Assembly: GCF_004912165.1 (NCBI RefSeq)
Contig: NZ_STGV01000001.1
Span: 372,001-436,000 of the forward strand
Source: Peteryoungia ipomoeae
GTDB taxonomy: Bacteria; Pseudomonadota; Alphaproteobacteria; Rhizobiales; Rhizobiaceae
Direction of reading: 5' to 3'
DNA length: 64,000 bases
Within the stretch, counting starts at the first letter, position 1, and each line of letters starts with the position of its first letter. Below are positions 16,321-26,115 of the stretch, one piece after another. A program made the position numbers and the translations under genes. The notes beneath the pieces are model-generated. The model saw only the letters and a list, made by a program, of their open reading frames with translations. It was not told the origin of the DNA and did not search any database.

Positions 16321-17403
16321 TTAATCTGCAGCTTGCCCCTTCGTGTCTGCCTTCGGGGAGGAAAGGTCACCCATGAACTCACCAATCCCGGGTCGCTTCA
16401 GGGCGTTGAAGGGCAGGGGGCGACAAAGGTCGATGGCTGAAATGCCGATTCGCGCCGTCATGAGCCCGTTGATGACGCCCTCTCCAAGTCGTGTTGACAG
16501 GCGTGCTGCAAGGCCGTGACCGACGATTTGCTGGGCCAATCCGTCACCGACGGCAATGGAGCCTGTCACGGCCAGATGCGCAATCACGTCGCGAAGCAGG
16601 CGCAGCATTCCAAGACTGCCCGGGCGGCCGCCATAAAGTTCGGCGATGGACCGGACCAGGCGGGTAATCTCAAAGGTGACATAGGCGAGATCGACAATTG
16701 CGCGCGGACTTACAGCCGTAATGACGGACACTCGCTTGACCGAACCGAGGACAAGCGCTCGGGCCCTGACATCAAGCGGTGCGAGAAGCTCGCGTTCGGC
16801 AAGTTCGATCAGCTGCGGGCCATCGATCACCTCATCGGCGAGGGCCTTGAGGTTGGCGGAACCCCGTGCTGCCTCTGGCCTTGACGAGAGAATGGCCAGC
16901 AGCCGGTCGACGACCTTCTGAGCCGGACGGCGGTCGCGCTGTCGGCTCGCCTCTGCAGCGTCGCTGCGCAAGGATTGCACTGCCGCCAGGCGATAAAGCC
17001 CCAACATCTCCCGCACCAGAAGGCCTGCCAAGGCGAAGGCGGCAATCGCTGCCGCAACGGCACCGGCATAACCGAGCCAATCGGATCGGGCAAAAAGGTC
17101 GCGGATGAGCTGGTCCACCCACAGGCCGAAGGCCAGTGAGAGCAGCGTGCCAATGGCCGCGAACGCAAGGTTGGACCATGAGACGCGCCGCCGCGGAGGG
17201 GCTGGCATCGCCTCTACCGCGTCTGCGAGAAAGGGATCGTCTTGGTCGGCGACGATCTCGACTGCGCCTGAAAAGGCGCGCGGTGGCCGAGATGTCTCTG
17301 CTTTGCCCGGTTCTGCTGCATCCTTCGCCACGGCAAAGGCCGCCGGGCGCCGTTTGCTGGCTTCTTCGGGTTTCGGAGAATAGGGGTCTGAGGGTTCTTT
17401 CAT
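16321..17403 (-). CDS. ycjF: YcjF/TIGR01620-family inner membrane protein
   Basis: A 360-residue membrane protein. A Pro/Lys-rich cytoplasmic N-terminus is followed by two transmembrane helices (about 80-100 and 112-137: FAAIGTLLSLAFGLWVDQLI and YAGAVAAAIAAFALAGLLV), a charged helical middle, and a C-terminal domain with Gly/Ala-rich hydrophobic segments (AVSPRAIVDLAYVTFEITRLV; LLRDVIAHLAVTGSIAVGDGL). These match the YcjF/DUF697 family, which always pairs with YcjX. The ATG overlaps the ycjX stop by four bases (ATGA). E. coli ycjX-ycjF belong to the phage-shock regulon; regulation here is unknown. Confidence 0.88.
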   Translation of the reverse strand: MKEPSDPYSPKPEEASKRRPAAFAVAKDAAEPGKAETSRPPRAFSGAVEIVADQDDPFLADAVEAMPAPPRRRVSWSNLAFAAIGTLLSLAFGLWVDQLIRDLFARSDWLGYAGAVAAAIAAFALAGLLVREMLGLYRLAAVQSLRSDAAEASRQRDRRPAQKVVDRLLAILSSRPEAARGSANLKALADEVIDGPQLIELAERELLAPLDVRARALVLGSVKRVSVITAVSPRAIVDLAYVTFEITRLVRSIAELYGGRPGSLGMLRLLRDVIAHLAVTGSIAVGDGLAQQIVGHGLAARLSTRLGEGVINGLMTARIGISAIDLCRPLPFNALKRPGIGEFMGDLSSPKADTKGQAAD

Positions 17404-18872
17404 CCGAGGCGATCTCCCATCAGGAACTGCAGTGCACGGTCGAGCCGGATATGCGGCAGCGAGATATGCATTTCGCCAGTCCGCTCCAGTTTCGGCGGAC
17501 GAAAGCGCACGAAGGAAACATCAGAGAGTTTTGCGGCTTGCGAGCCGATGTCCACGGCTCTGAAATAGGCCTGGGGATCAATCGGCAGGTCGCCGGGGAA
17601 GATCGCGGTCGACCGCTCGCCATCGAAGTCTTCCTCTCCGATGCGTTCACCCGGCATCGGGGTGCCAACGATGACGGGCAGCTCGTGCCCGTCCTGCCGC
17701 ACGACGCCTTCGCGGGTGGCGCGCACCGAGGCGATTGCCATGACGTCAATACCCGCACCGCTTGCGCCGATGGTCTCCACCGCACGGTGAACAAGCCGGC
17801 GGGTCAGGTTCTCCAGTCGGTCGTGACTTTCATGGTGCAGATGGTCGGCTTTTGTCGCCGCGATCAAAACCTTGTCGATCCTGCGTCGGAGCAGGGCGGT
17901 GAGTGCGGAATTCTTGCCAGCCCTGAAGCAACCGAGGACGTCGACGAGTGCGCGTTCGAGATCCTGAACGGCTTCCGGCCCGCGGTTCAATGCCTGCAGG
18001 GCGTCAACCAGCACAATCTGGCGATCAAGCCGGGCAAAATGCTCGCGGAAGAAGGGCTTCACCACGACCGTTTTATAGGCTTCGAAGCGCCGCTCCATCA
18101 TGGCGTGCAGTGAGCCCTTCGACGGGACATTGTCCGGCAGGGATGGGAGCGGCGCAAAGGTGAGGGCGGGCGACCCTTCGAGATCGCCAGGCATAAGAAA
18201 CCGCCCCGGCGGCAGTGTCGACAGCGACCGTTCGTCCGATTTGCAGAGACGGAGATAGGTGGTGAAGGCTTCTGCGAGTTTGCGGGCGGTCGTCTCGTCA
18301 GCGACGGCTTCGGGGTCGATGCTGGCAGCCAGCTCCAGCCATGGGCGCGCAAGCTCGGCGCGAACACCTGTCTCGGCGAGTTCTGCGGTCTTCCTGCTGA
18401 AGGTGCGGTAGTCCTGATCGAGGAGTGGCAGGTCGAGAAGCCATTCTCCCGGATAGTCGACGATATCGATGGAAAGCCGTCCGGGTGTCAGCATGCGGGA
18501 CCAGGCGCTCGCACTCTTGTAGTCAATTGTCAGTCGCAATTCCGATATGGCCCGGGTGCTGTCAGGCCAGATCCGGTCCGTTACCAATGCATTGACATGA
18601 TCTTCATACTGGAAGCGCGGAACGGCATCGTCGGGCTGCTCTTCAAGTCTTGTGGCGGAGACACGGCCAGACCGCACGGGCTCGAACAATGGCAGCCGTC
18701 CGCCATGCAGCAGGTTGTGCACAAGGGAGGAGATGAAGACAGTCTTTCCGGCGCGCGACAGGCCGGTCACGCCGAGTCGAAGCGTCGGATTGATCAGGCT
18801 TGAGGCGCGATCGCCGAGATTGTCCAATACGATGGCGGCTTCATCCATCAATCCGGTCAGCGAGGGTGGCAA
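17400..18872 (-). CDS. ycjX: YcjX-family P-loop NTPase
   Basis: A 490-residue GTP/ATP-binding protein of the YcjX/DUF463 family. The P-loop GLSRAGKT sits at residues 37-44, followed by a WLLDLPLLDQDY-type switch and a DYPGEWLLDLP block (G3-like). A NKADHLH-like specificity box reads ATKADHLH. Length matches E. coli YcjX. The chosen start is TTG 18872 (MPPSLTGL), since family members begin with this motif; ATG 18848 would remove eight residues. Forms an operon with ycjF through a 4-bp overlap. Confidence 0.88.
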   Translation of the reverse strand: MPPSLTGLMDEAAIVLDNLGDRASSLINPTLRLGVTGLSRAGKTVFISSLVHNLLHGGRLPLFEPVRSGRVSATRLEEQPDDAVPRFQYEDHVNALVTDRIWPDSTRAISELRLTIDYKSASAWSRMLTPGRLSIDIVDYPGEWLLDLPLLDQDYRTFSRKTAELAETGVRAELARPWLELAASIDPEAVADETTARKLAEAFTTYLRLCKSDERSLSTLPPGRFLMPGDLEGSPALTFAPLPSLPDNVPSKGSLHAMMERRFEAYKTVVVKPFFREHFARLDRQIVLVDALQALNRGPEAVQDLERALVDVLGCFRAGKNSALTALLRRRIDKVLIAATKADHLHHESHDRLENLTRRLVHRAVETIGASGAGIDVMAIASVRATREGVVRQDGHELPVIVGTPMPGERIGEEDFDGERSTAIFPGDLPIDPQAYFRAVDIGSQAAKLSDVSFVRFRPPKLERTGEMHISLPHIRLDRALQFLMGDRLG

Positions 18873-18986
18873 CAGGTCTATCCGCTTGAGGTGGTGTCAA
18901 GGTGCAGTCCGACTGCGGGGAACAGAAGCGATATAGGTGGTGTGTACCGTGATCGGAAGGGGCAGCGCTCAAGCTGCTTATGGAAT

Positions 18987-19478
18987 TCACCCAATCAGGA
19001 AATCGGACAGTCCCCAGCTGTTGTCTTTGGCGTCGAGAACAGCGAAACCGGAGGTCGGATAACCGTCGGGCACTGTCTTGCCGACCGTGTCGTGGCCGCA
19101 GAGGCGCGCCAAGACCTCTTCGATTGCCGGATTATGGCCGATCAAGAGCAGCGAGCGCACCCCTTGCGTGGCGCCGATGATTTCCAGATAGATTTCCGCA
19201 GGCGCGTTGTAGAGTTCGTCAACAAAGCGGGCGTCCTCCAGATCCGGAAAGGCGCGCGAGAAAGCCTCGAAGGTCTGCCTGCACCGCTTTGCTGTCGAGC
19301 TGATGACCAGATCAGGGCGGTACTCGCGATCGGCAGCGGCATTCGCCACCAGTTCAGCCTCGGCGTAACCCGCATCAGACAGAGACCGGTCAAAGTCACG
19401 GCTTCCGGGTTCGGCCCATCCGGATCTGGCGTGGCGCAACAGGTACAGTCGTTCGGCTTGCTGCAGATTGGAGATCAT
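18987..19478 (-). CDS. SixA-type histidine phosphatase
   Basis: A 163-residue histidine phosphatase. The catalytic motif LRHARSGW places the phospho-acceptor histidine at residue 16; a second-site region reads LLLIGHNPAIEEV. Short one-domain members like this resemble SixA, which removes phosphate from Hpt domains, but substrates of alphaproteobacterial members are mostly unknown. ATG 19478 is preferred because the RHG motif then sits at the usual distance from the N-terminus; upstream in-frame ATGs (19508, 19598) add unconserved sequence. Confidence 0.85.
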   Translation of the reverse strand: MISNLQQAERLYLLRHARSGWAEPGSRDFDRSLSDAGYAEAELVANAAADREYRPDLVISSTAKRCRQTFEAFSRAFPDLEDARFVDELYNAPAEIYLEIIGATQGVRSLLLIGHNPAIEEVLARLCGHDTVGKTVPDGYPTSGFAVLDAKDNSWGLSDFLIG

Positions 19479-19748
19479 CCGGCCATTCCGCTTGATTTGC
19501 GAAGCCATCACGTAGCGGCTTCTGCCCCTTGCCGTCAACTGGCCCATGAGTGTCAGGTGATGGTGCCTGCCTTTAGGGAAGGAACAATCGGCAAACATGG
19601 AGCATATAAAATTTGTGCTTAAAAAATGACAGTTTAGCTGAAAAATGTGACAAACTTAAAAAGACAAAATCAACGCGATGCAGACTTGAACGACCAGTCG
19701 CGAAAGGATATACAGCCGCCCATTGAGATGTTCTTCGGGAGAATCGCG

Positions 19749-20168
19749 TTGAGTGAGAAGATCGATCTTAGCAACTACGTCTTGTCGGAAGAAGACGAGT
19801 TCATGAACACGAGCCAGCGGGCCTATTTTCGGGCCAAGCTGATTGCATGGAAGAATGAGATCCTCCGCGAAGCGCGCGAAACGCTTGATCATCTCGCCGA
19901 GGAAAGTGCCAACCACCCCGATCTCGCCGATAGAGCATCTTCGGAAACCGATCGCGCCATCGAGCTTCGTGCCCGCGATCGCCAACGCAAGCTGATCTCC
20001 AAGATCGATGCCGCCTTGCAGCGTATCGATGATGGAACCTACGGTTATTGCGAGGAGACGGGCGAACCTATCGGGTTGAAGCGTCTCGATGCCCGGCCAA
20101 TCGCAACATTGTCGATCGAGGCGCAGGAGCGTCACGAGCGCCGTGAGAAGGTCTATCGCGACGAGTAA
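19749..20168 (+). CDS. dksA: RNA polymerase-binding transcription factor DksA, zinc-site-less form
   Basis: A 139-residue DksA, which binds the RNA polymerase secondary channel and works with ppGpp in the stringent response. The coiled-coil tip keeps the acidic-alanine motif (DLADRASSETDRA, about 58-70). At the four zinc positions (spacing C-x2-C-x17-C-x2-C) this protein has C101, T104, S122 and A125, so it cannot bind zinc in the classical way. I chose TTG 19749, with GGGAGA at 19737-19742, because the protein then begins MSEKIDLSNYVLSE as expected for rhizobial DksA; the frame stays open upstream to GTG 19647. The 270-bp upstream region is AT-rich. Confidence 0.92.
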   Translation: MSEKIDLSNYVLSEEDEFMNTSQRAYFRAKLIAWKNEILREARETLDHLAEESANHPDLADRASSETDRAIELRARDRQRKLISKIDAALQRIDDGTYGYCEETGEPIGLKRLDARPIATLSIEAQERHERREKVYRDE

Positions 20169-20248
20169 ATATCCTCCGCTTGTTCACGGGTTGCGGTGCA
20201 TGCGCCAAAGCCCGGGACAGCGATTGTCGCAGTCAGCTGTGATTTTTG

Positions 20249-20281
20249 AAACAGGCCCGTGGTGATCGCGGGCCTGTTTTC
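20249..20281. terminator. Terminator after dksA
   Basis: AAACAGGCCCG (20249-20259) pairs with CGGGCCTGTTT (20269-20279), loop of nine, followed by a short T run on the plus strand. It separates dksA from the convergent FliO-domain gene and may serve both. Confidence 0.8.
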
Positions 20282-20302
20282 ATTTGCGGAAATGCCGCCC
20301 CT

Positions 20303-22204
20303 TCAGGAGTTGCGGCTTGCCGACATTTCCCCAAAGATCCTGGCGATCTCGTTCTGCAAATTGGGATCGGTTTCTGCTTTCGCGCCATCCGGCTGACTGG
20401 TCGGTCTGCGGGCGACCAGGCCGTCGCCAAGCAAGATGTCAGCGGGCAATCGCGGGCTTTCCGAAGTGCTGCCGTGCATGGAAGCATATTGGTTGTCGTC
20501 ATCGGCATCGCGTTTTGCCGGGATGGGAGATGCCGCGAGATGCATGGCCATTTCTTGTTCCAGAACCCGCTCGAAATCGCTCATATCGCGCTTTGGTGGC
20601 TCTGTTGGCTCAAGATGCACCGGTTCCGGCGTTCTGTCGAAGCGCTCCTGCGGGAAGGGGCGCGGTTCCGGTCCGTCAACCAGGACCTTGTGGCGCGCGA
20701 CGTCCAGAATTTCTTCGACATCAGGCAGATCGACGGAGGCGTGCTCCGCGGCCGGGCTTTCATTCTGTTGTGAATTCTGTGGCTCGTCATCGCGCACTGC
20801 GATGCTGTCAGACCCTGTGCGCGGCTCTTCGTTCGGGACGTAGATATCGTCAATCTCGGTGAGTTCCGGCTGCAGCTCCATTACAGAATCGGCAATGGTC
20901 GGTTCGGGGATTTGCGGATCAATCACCGCATCCTGTTCGGTCGTCCGGTTGCGCTCGACCGGATCGAGCCCGAAGATCTGATCGAGCCCGGAGAGCCTGC
21001 TGGCCTGAGCAGTCTCCGCACTGCTGTCATCAAGGCTTGGCACCACGGTCGGCTCATCGGTCTTAAGGCTAGCGTCCTGCGATGCCGCGGCGGCAGGCTC
21101 TGAAGGTGCGGGCCAGCTTTCAGCAGGGTGCGAGATTTTGACCAGATCCTCGTCGATGGACGGCGCAACCGAAACAATCGGGACGACAGGTTCCAAGCGT
21201 TTCGGAATGTCGATCGACGTCAGCTCTTGCCGATTGTGATCCTCAGACAGCTTGGCTGAGGCTGGCGAAGTTGTGATCGCGTCGCTCTCCGGAAGCGCGT
21301 CGCGCTCTGGCACCAGGTTGTCGACAGCGCTGGAGCGGAGATTGTCATCAGGTTCAGCAGCGCTCACGGCAGACGCTGACAGCGTCGAGGCGAATGTCGC
21401 CGCTGCAAACAAGGTGGGCTCCGACCTTGCGCTTGCTGTGGCTTTTGCTGTCGGTGCCGGTTGGTCGGGGCGGCGCTCGGCAGCAATTGTCGGGGCAACA
21501 ACGGGCACGGGCGGCGCTGAAGGGGCCTGGGCCGGGGGAGGTGCCTCGCTGCGATGATGCGTTACCGGCGCAACTTGGGCGACTTGTGGGGCAATGGGCT
21601 TCTCAGGCGGCTGCGCGTCGGGGCGAACAGGCGCTGCGGCGGCTGGGCTTTGAGGGCGGGATGGCGCGTCCGGGCGGCGATCGAGCGAAGCCGTGGGCAT
21701 TGGCGCTGGCGGAACGGGCGGTGCGGCGGGCGCCACTCTTAAGGGCTGCTGCATGTTTGGCGCGGGCGTGCTCGGCGGGGTTGCTCTTGCAGCCGGCGAT
21801 GCAGGCGGTGCGGAAAGTGCCAGCGCAGCAGTGTTGTCCAGTGCCTCGACGGCGACAGAGGGAGGCTCGGCGGCATTCTGCACGATTGCCGGCGCAGTGT
21901 TTGCCGTAGGTATGCGCTCGTCGCCAATACCGGTCTCGATGACGATATCCGTTGGTCCGCCGATCATCACGAGGTGTTCGACATTGTCGCGTCGGATCAA
22001 AACGATCCGTCGTCGCGTGTCGACAGCGGCTGCGTCGAGGATCTGCAGCCTGGGCTGCCGGTTGCGACCACCGCGGACGAAGGGTGATGGCGCGCGACTG
22101 CGCAGCAGCCAGAGCACGATGAAAAGGCAGAGTAGCCCCAAGGCGACGCCGAGGGCTGCGACCAGAAAATTGTCGCCGTAAGCGGACATCAGTTCATCGA
22201 CCAT
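20303..22204 (-). CDS. FliO-domain membrane protein with long Pro/Ala-rich tail
   Basis: A 633-residue protein. One N-terminal membrane helix (about 12-33, FLVAALGVALGLLCLFIVLWLL) is followed by a basic linker and a FliO-like domain (about 48-92: LQILDAAAVDTRRRIVLIRRDNVEHLVMIGG). The remaining 530 residues are low-complexity: Pro/Ala-rich to about 240, then acidic, with no recognisable fold. FliO helps assemble the flagellar export gate, but it is normally a short protein in a fli operon; here the gene is alone and divergent from cckA. ATG 22204 has an excellent Shine-Dalgarno (AAGGAG, spacing 10). The FliO call rests on the helix-plus-domain pattern; the role need not be flagellar. Confidence 0.75.
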   Translation of the reverse strand: MVDELMSAYGDNFLVAALGVALGLLCLFIVLWLLRSRAPSPFVRGGRNRQPRLQILDAAAVDTRRRIVLIRRDNVEHLVMIGGPTDIVIETGIGDERIPTANTAPAIVQNAAEPPSVAVEALDNTAALALSAPPASPAARATPPSTPAPNMQQPLRVAPAAPPVPPAPMPTASLDRRPDAPSRPQSPAAAAPVRPDAQPPEKPIAPQVAQVAPVTHHRSEAPPPAQAPSAPPVPVVAPTIAAERRPDQPAPTAKATASARSEPTLFAAATFASTLSASAVSAAEPDDNLRSSAVDNLVPERDALPESDAITTSPASAKLSEDHNRQELTSIDIPKRLEPVVPIVSVAPSIDEDLVKISHPAESWPAPSEPAAAASQDASLKTDEPTVVPSLDDSSAETAQASRLSGLDQIFGLDPVERNRTTEQDAVIDPQIPEPTIADSVMELQPELTEIDDIYVPNEEPRTGSDSIAVRDDEPQNSQQNESPAAEHASVDLPDVEEILDVARHKVLVDGPEPRPFPQERFDRTPEPVHLEPTEPPKRDMSDFERVLEQEMAMHLAASPIPAKRDADDDNQYASMHGSTSESPRLPADILLGDGLVARRPTSQPDGAKAETDPNLQNEIARIFGEMSASRNS

Positions 22205-22452
22205 ATCTTTGGCTCCTTTACAGGCTTTCTGGCAGAAGACATCATATTGCGCAATCTGCGGCCAGTATGCGCCCGTTCTGTTCCCTAGCGACAGGTCTGT
22301 TTGTGCCCAGAATGCGGCATTCCTGTGGGATAGCGGGGATGTGTCGCGTCTTGAACCCTTTCTTTGCTTTTTGCGGTCAAGCCAAGTTGCTAAACAGAAT
22401 GGCACGATTCTCGTTGGGATTGACGGAATCGCGGAATGAGCGAGAGGCCTCG
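22205..22452. promoter_or_regulatory. Divergent promoter region of FliO-domain gene and cckA
   Basis: 248 bp between two divergent starts. It holds the AAGGAG ribosome site for the minus-strand gene (about 22214-22219) and GAGAGG for cckA. I could not assign sigma-factor boxes with confidence and see no repeat or hairpin of note. Confidence 0.4.
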
Positions 22453-25074
22453 ATGACACGACAACTGACGGACCGCGACGGTGATGGCGCGCTTGTGGAG
22501 CGCCGCGGCGGCGCTGGCACGGCCCTGCGCATCCTGGTGCTCGCCCTTGTCCTGATCGCTGCGTCGGCGGCTTTCGTCTTCTTCCGCGAACAATTGGACA
22601 ATCAGCTGTTTCTCGGTGTCCTGGGCGTTCTGGCGATGATGGGAATCTTCTTCATCGTTTCGGCGGTCATCGGCTTTGTCGAAGTTATGCCACAGCCGCA
22701 GGGCGACACGCTTGCGCGCCAGTTTCTGGCAAGCCAGCCTGAGGGCACGCTGATCACCGACGAGCAGGGGCGGATCGTATACGCCAACACTGCCTACGGG
22801 GCTTTGACCGGCGCGCAGAAGGCCGCCGAGGTGCAGACGCTGGAGGCCCTGTTGTCGCGCCACCGCGAGTCGAGCGAGGCGCTCTATCGCCTGACAAACG
22901 GCCTTCGTGAAGGGCGCGAGACCTATGAGGAATTTCGCCTGATGAAACCTCTGGGCAGCCAGGCCAGTGCCGGCTCGGGCGCCCACTGGTATCGGCTGAA
23001 GGCACGGCTATTGCCCGGCGACCGGCGCGGCCGCAACCTGCATGTCTGGCAGCTGTCTGACATCACCATCGAGCGTGACGACCAGGAGCGGTTCTTCAAG
23101 GAACTACAGCACGCCATCGATTATCTCGACCATGCCCCCGCAGGCTTCTTCTCCGCCGGACGCAAGGGTGAGATCTATTATCTCAATGCAACGCTTGCGG
23201 AATGGCTGGGGGTCGATCTTACCCAGTTCAATCCCGGTTCGATTTCCATTTCCGACCTCGTGGCGGGCGAGGGCATGGCGCTGATCGATTCCGTTCAGGC
23301 GGAACCGGGCCAGTCGCGGACCGAAACGCTGGATCTCGATCTGAGGCGGACCAATGGTCAGAGCCTGCCGGTGAGGCTGGTTCACCGCGTGCGGGCCGCC
23401 CGCGATGGTGCGCCGGGCGAGAGCCGATCGATTGTTCTGGCGCGCCAGCAGGGCGAAGGCGGCGATCACTCGGATTCCGTTGCCTCGATGCGCTTTACCC
23501 GCTTCTTCAACAACACGCCGATGGCCATCGCCTCTGTCGATGGCGAGGGCCGCATCCTGCGCACCAATGCGCCCTTCATGAAGCTATTCTCGGACATCAT
23601 CTCGCGGGATGAAATCGATCGTCAGGAACGGATCGAGGTCGTGCTGCATGAAAGCGAGCGGGAAGCCTTTCGTCAGGCGCTTGCCTCGGCCAAGGATCGC
23701 CAGGTCGATATCGCGCCCATCGACAGTCGACATCCGACCAGCGATGTGCGCAACTTCCGCTTCTACGTCAATGCCGTCATCGATCAAAGCGACGAGGCGC
23801 CCGAAGAGGCTGCCATCGTTTACGCCGTCGATGTGACAGACCAGAAGGCGCTGGAAGCGCAGATGGCGCAGACGCAGAAAATGAATGCGGTCGGCACTTT
23901 GGCCGGTGGCATTGCACACGATTTCAACAATGTTCTGACCGCCATCCTGCTCTCCTCCGATCACCTGTTGTTGCAGGCGCGCCCCTCGGATGCGAGCTTT
24001 GCCGACCTGATGGAAATCAAGCGCAATGCGAACCGCGCTGCCGTGCTCGTGCGCCAGCTTCTGGCTTTCTCGCGCAAGCAGACCATGCGGCCATCCGTGC
24101 TCAATCTAACGGACGTGATCGGCGACCTCAGAATGCTGGTCGACCGCTTGATTTCCGGCACCAATGTCAAGCTGAAGGTCGAATATGGCCGCGATCTCTG
24201 GCCGGTAAAGACGGACCTTTCGCAATTCGAACAGGTGCTGATCAACCTCTGCGTCAATGCCCGTGATGCCATGCCGCAGGGCGGTGCGCTGACCGTTTCG
24301 ACCCGCAACATATCGGCATCGGAGACGGAGGCCTTCAACTATCGCGGCCTGCCCGTCGAAGACATGGTGCTGATCGAGGTTGCCGATACCGGGACAGGCA
24401 TCGCGCCCGATATCATGGACAAGATCTTCGAGCCCTTCTTCACCACAAAGGAAGTCGGCAAGGGGACCGGACTTGGCCTTGCCATGGTCTACGGCATCGT
24501 CAAGCAGTCGGGCGGCTACATCTATCCGGAATCGGAAGTTGGCAAGGGGACGGCCTTCCGCATCTTCCTGCCGCGCCATATTCCCGAGGTACAGGCCGTG
24601 CCTGAGGCGCAGCCCGTCAACGTCTCAGTCGATGGCGACACGATTACGGTTGCGGCTCCCACCGCTGAGGCGGCTGCCGAGCAGAAGGACCTCACCGGCA
24701 AGTCCGCCGTCGTGCTTCTGGTCGAGGACGAGGAGGCCGTGCGGCGCGGCGGCAAACGCATGCTGGAGACCCGCGGTTATACTGTGCATGAGGCAGGTTC
24801 GGGCGTCGAGGCGCTCGACATCATGGATGAGCTCGACGGTCAGGTCGACATCGTCGTTTCCGACGTGGTGATGCCGGAGATGGATGGGCCGACACTCTTG
24901 ACCGAATTGCGCAAGAAGTACCCGGATCTCAAATTCATCTTCGTCTCGGGCTATGCCGAGGATGCCTTCGCCCGCAATCTGCCCGCGGAAGCGAAGTTTG
25001 GCTTCCTGCCGAAGCCGTTTTCGCTGAAGCAGCTGGCGGTTGCGGTGCGCGAAATGCTCGACGGCGAAAGCTGA
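22453..25074 (+). CDS. cckA: CckA hybrid histidine kinase (cell-cycle kinase)
   Basis: An 873-residue inner-membrane kinase. Two transmembrane helices at about 25-45 and 53-75 are followed by PAS-like sensor regions (about 85-180, 220-330, 340-460). The HisKA H-box GGIAHDFNN has the phosphorylated histidine at H489. A HATPase domain carries N ([10 protein letters not shown]), G1 (DTGTGIAPD) and G2 ([15 protein letters not shown]) boxes. The C-terminal receiver (about 750-873) has its phospho-aspartate at D804 ([12 protein letters not shown]). This is the CckA architecture; CckA phosphorylates CtrA through ChpT and controls the alphaproteobacterial cell cycle. ATG 22453 follows GAGAGG. Neither chpT nor ctrA is in the window. 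Confidence 0.94.
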   Translation: MTRQLTDRDGDGALVERRGGAGTALRILVLALVLIAASAAFVFFREQLDNQLFLGVLGVLAMMGIFFIVSAVIGFVEVMPQPQGDTLARQFLASQPEGTLITDEQGRIVYANTAYGALTGAQKAAEVQTLEALLSRHRESSEALYRLTNGLREGRETYEEFRLMKPLGSQASAGSGAHWYRLKARLLPGDRRGRNLHVWQLSDITIERDDQERFFKELQHAIDYLDHAPAGFFSAGRKGEIYYLNATLAEWLGVDLTQFNPGSISISDLVAGEGMALIDSVQAEPGQSRTETLDLDLRRTNGQSLPVRLVHRVRAARDGAPGESRSIVLARQQGEGGDHSDSVASMRFTRFFNNTPMAIASVDGEGRILRTNAPFMKLFSDIISRDEIDRQERIEVVLHESEREAFRQALASAKDRQVDIAPIDSRHPTSDVRNFRFYVNAVIDQSDEAPEEAAIVYAVDVTDQKALEAQMAQTQKMNAVGTLAGGIAHDFNNVLTAILLSSDHLLLQARPSDASFADLMEIKRNANRAAVLVRQLLAFSRKQTMRPSVLNLTDVIGDLRMLVDRLISGTNVKLKVEYGRDLWPVKTDLSQFEQVLINLCVNARDAMPQGGALTVSTRNISASETEAFNYRGLPVEDMVLIEVADTGTGIAPDIMDKIFEPFFTTKEVGKGTGLGLAMVYGIVKQSGGYIYPESEVGKGTAFRIFLPRHIPEVQAVPEAQPVNVSVDGDTITVAAPTAEAAAEQKDLTGKSAVVLLVEDEEAVRRGGKRMLETRGYTVHEAGSGVEALDIMDELDGQVDIVVSDVVMPEMDGPTLLTELRKKYPDLKFIFVSGYAEDAFARNLPAEAKFGFLPKPFSLKQLAVAVREMLDGES

Positions 25075-25101
25075 GGTTTATAGCGCCAAGCTTCATCCGA
25101 C

Positions 25102-25137
25102 CAAAAAAAAGACCGCCGGCAAGCACCGGCGGTCTCT
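25102..25137. terminator. Bidirectional terminator between cckA and psuG
   Basis: GACCGCCGG (25111-25119) pairs with CCGGCGGTC (25126-25134) with a six-base loop. On the minus strand eight T follow (plus-strand A8 ending at 25110), ending psuG; on the plus strand TCTTTG follows, so cckA can end here too. Confidence 0.88.
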
Positions 25138-25161
25138 TTGATTGAGCGCTGTCTCGCGAGG

Positions 25162-26088
25162 TCAGTTGCCCATGGCAACCGCGATTTCCGCTGCCAGACG
25201 GGCATTGTTCTCGACCAGCGCGATATTCGTCTTCAGGCTGCGGCCCTCTGTCAGATGGAAGATGTTGTCCAGCAGGTAAGGTGTCACGGCCTTGCCGGAG
25301 ATCTCGTCACGTTCGGCATTGGCGAGCGCCCGGCCGATATAGATTTCCATTTCCTCGCGCGGGATCTCGTCTGCCTCCGGGACAGGATTTGCAATCAGCA
25401 TGCCACCATCAATGCCGAGCTGGTCACGCATCTTCTGGAAATTGGCAATTGCCGCCGGGCTTGGCAGGCTGAGCGGACTTTTGAGACCTGAACTGCGCGA
25501 CCAGAATGCCGGAAACTCCTCGCTGTCATAGGTCACGACCGGAACACCGCGGGTTTCCAGAACCTCAAGGGTTTTCGGCACGTCGAGGATCGCCTTGGCG
25601 CCGGCGCAGACGACGATGACGCCGGTGCGCGCCAGTTCCTCCAGATCGGCAGAAATGTCGAAGCTTTCCTCCGCGCCGCGGTGAACGCCGCCGATGCCGC
25701 CGGTCGCGAAGACCTTGATGCCGGCGCGGGCGGCCGCGATCATCGTGGCAGCAACCGTTGTCGCACCATGGCGGCGCTCCGCGATCGCAAAGGCGAGATC
25801 AGCCCGCGACACCTTCATGACATTGTCGAGCTTGGCCAGTGTTTCGAGCTGTTCCGGCTCAAGGCCGATATGCAGGGTTCCCTTGATCACCGCAATGGTC
25901 GCAGGCACGGCACCTTGCTGACGGATGATGTCTTCGACGCTCCGGGCCATCTCGATATTGCCGGGATAGGGCATGCCGTGCGTGATGATCGTCGATTCCA
26001 GTGCGACGAGTGGTGCGCCGCGCTGTTTTGCGGCGCTGACTTCAGCCGAGTAACTGATCGGAAGAAGGGGCGAAATGGGACGTGTCAT
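25162..26088 (-). CDS. psuG: Pseudouridine-5'-phosphate glycosidase
   Basis: A 308-residue enzyme that splits pseudouridine 5'-phosphate into uracil and ribose 5-phosphate. Family blocks: VALESTIITHGMPYPGN near the N-terminus, PATIAVIKGTLHIGL, KVSRADLAFAI, KVFATGGIGGVHRGAE, VCAGAKAILDVPKTLE, PVVTYDSEEFPAFWSR, ANPVPEADEIP and GKAVTPYLLD. ATG 26088 is the likely start. It lies 27 bp downstream of the kinase gene psuK, giving the complete two-step pseudouridine degradation pathway; no dedicated transporter is next to it. Confidence 0.95.
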   Translation of the reverse strand: MTRPISPLLPISYSAEVSAAKQRGAPLVALESTIITHGMPYPGNIEMARSVEDIIRQQGAVPATIAVIKGTLHIGLEPEQLETLAKLDNVMKVSRADLAFAIAERRHGATTVAATMIAAARAGIKVFATGGIGGVHRGAEESFDISADLEELARTGVIVVCAGAKAILDVPKTLEVLETRGVPVVTYDSEEFPAFWSRSSGLKSPLSLPSPAAIANFQKMRDQLGIDGGMLIANPVPEADEIPREEMEIYIGRALANAERDEISGKAVTPYLLDNIFHLTEGRSLKTNIALVENNARLAAEIAVAMGN

Positions 26089-26115
26089 TGGCAACTCTCT
26101 AAAAAACCTGTTTCC

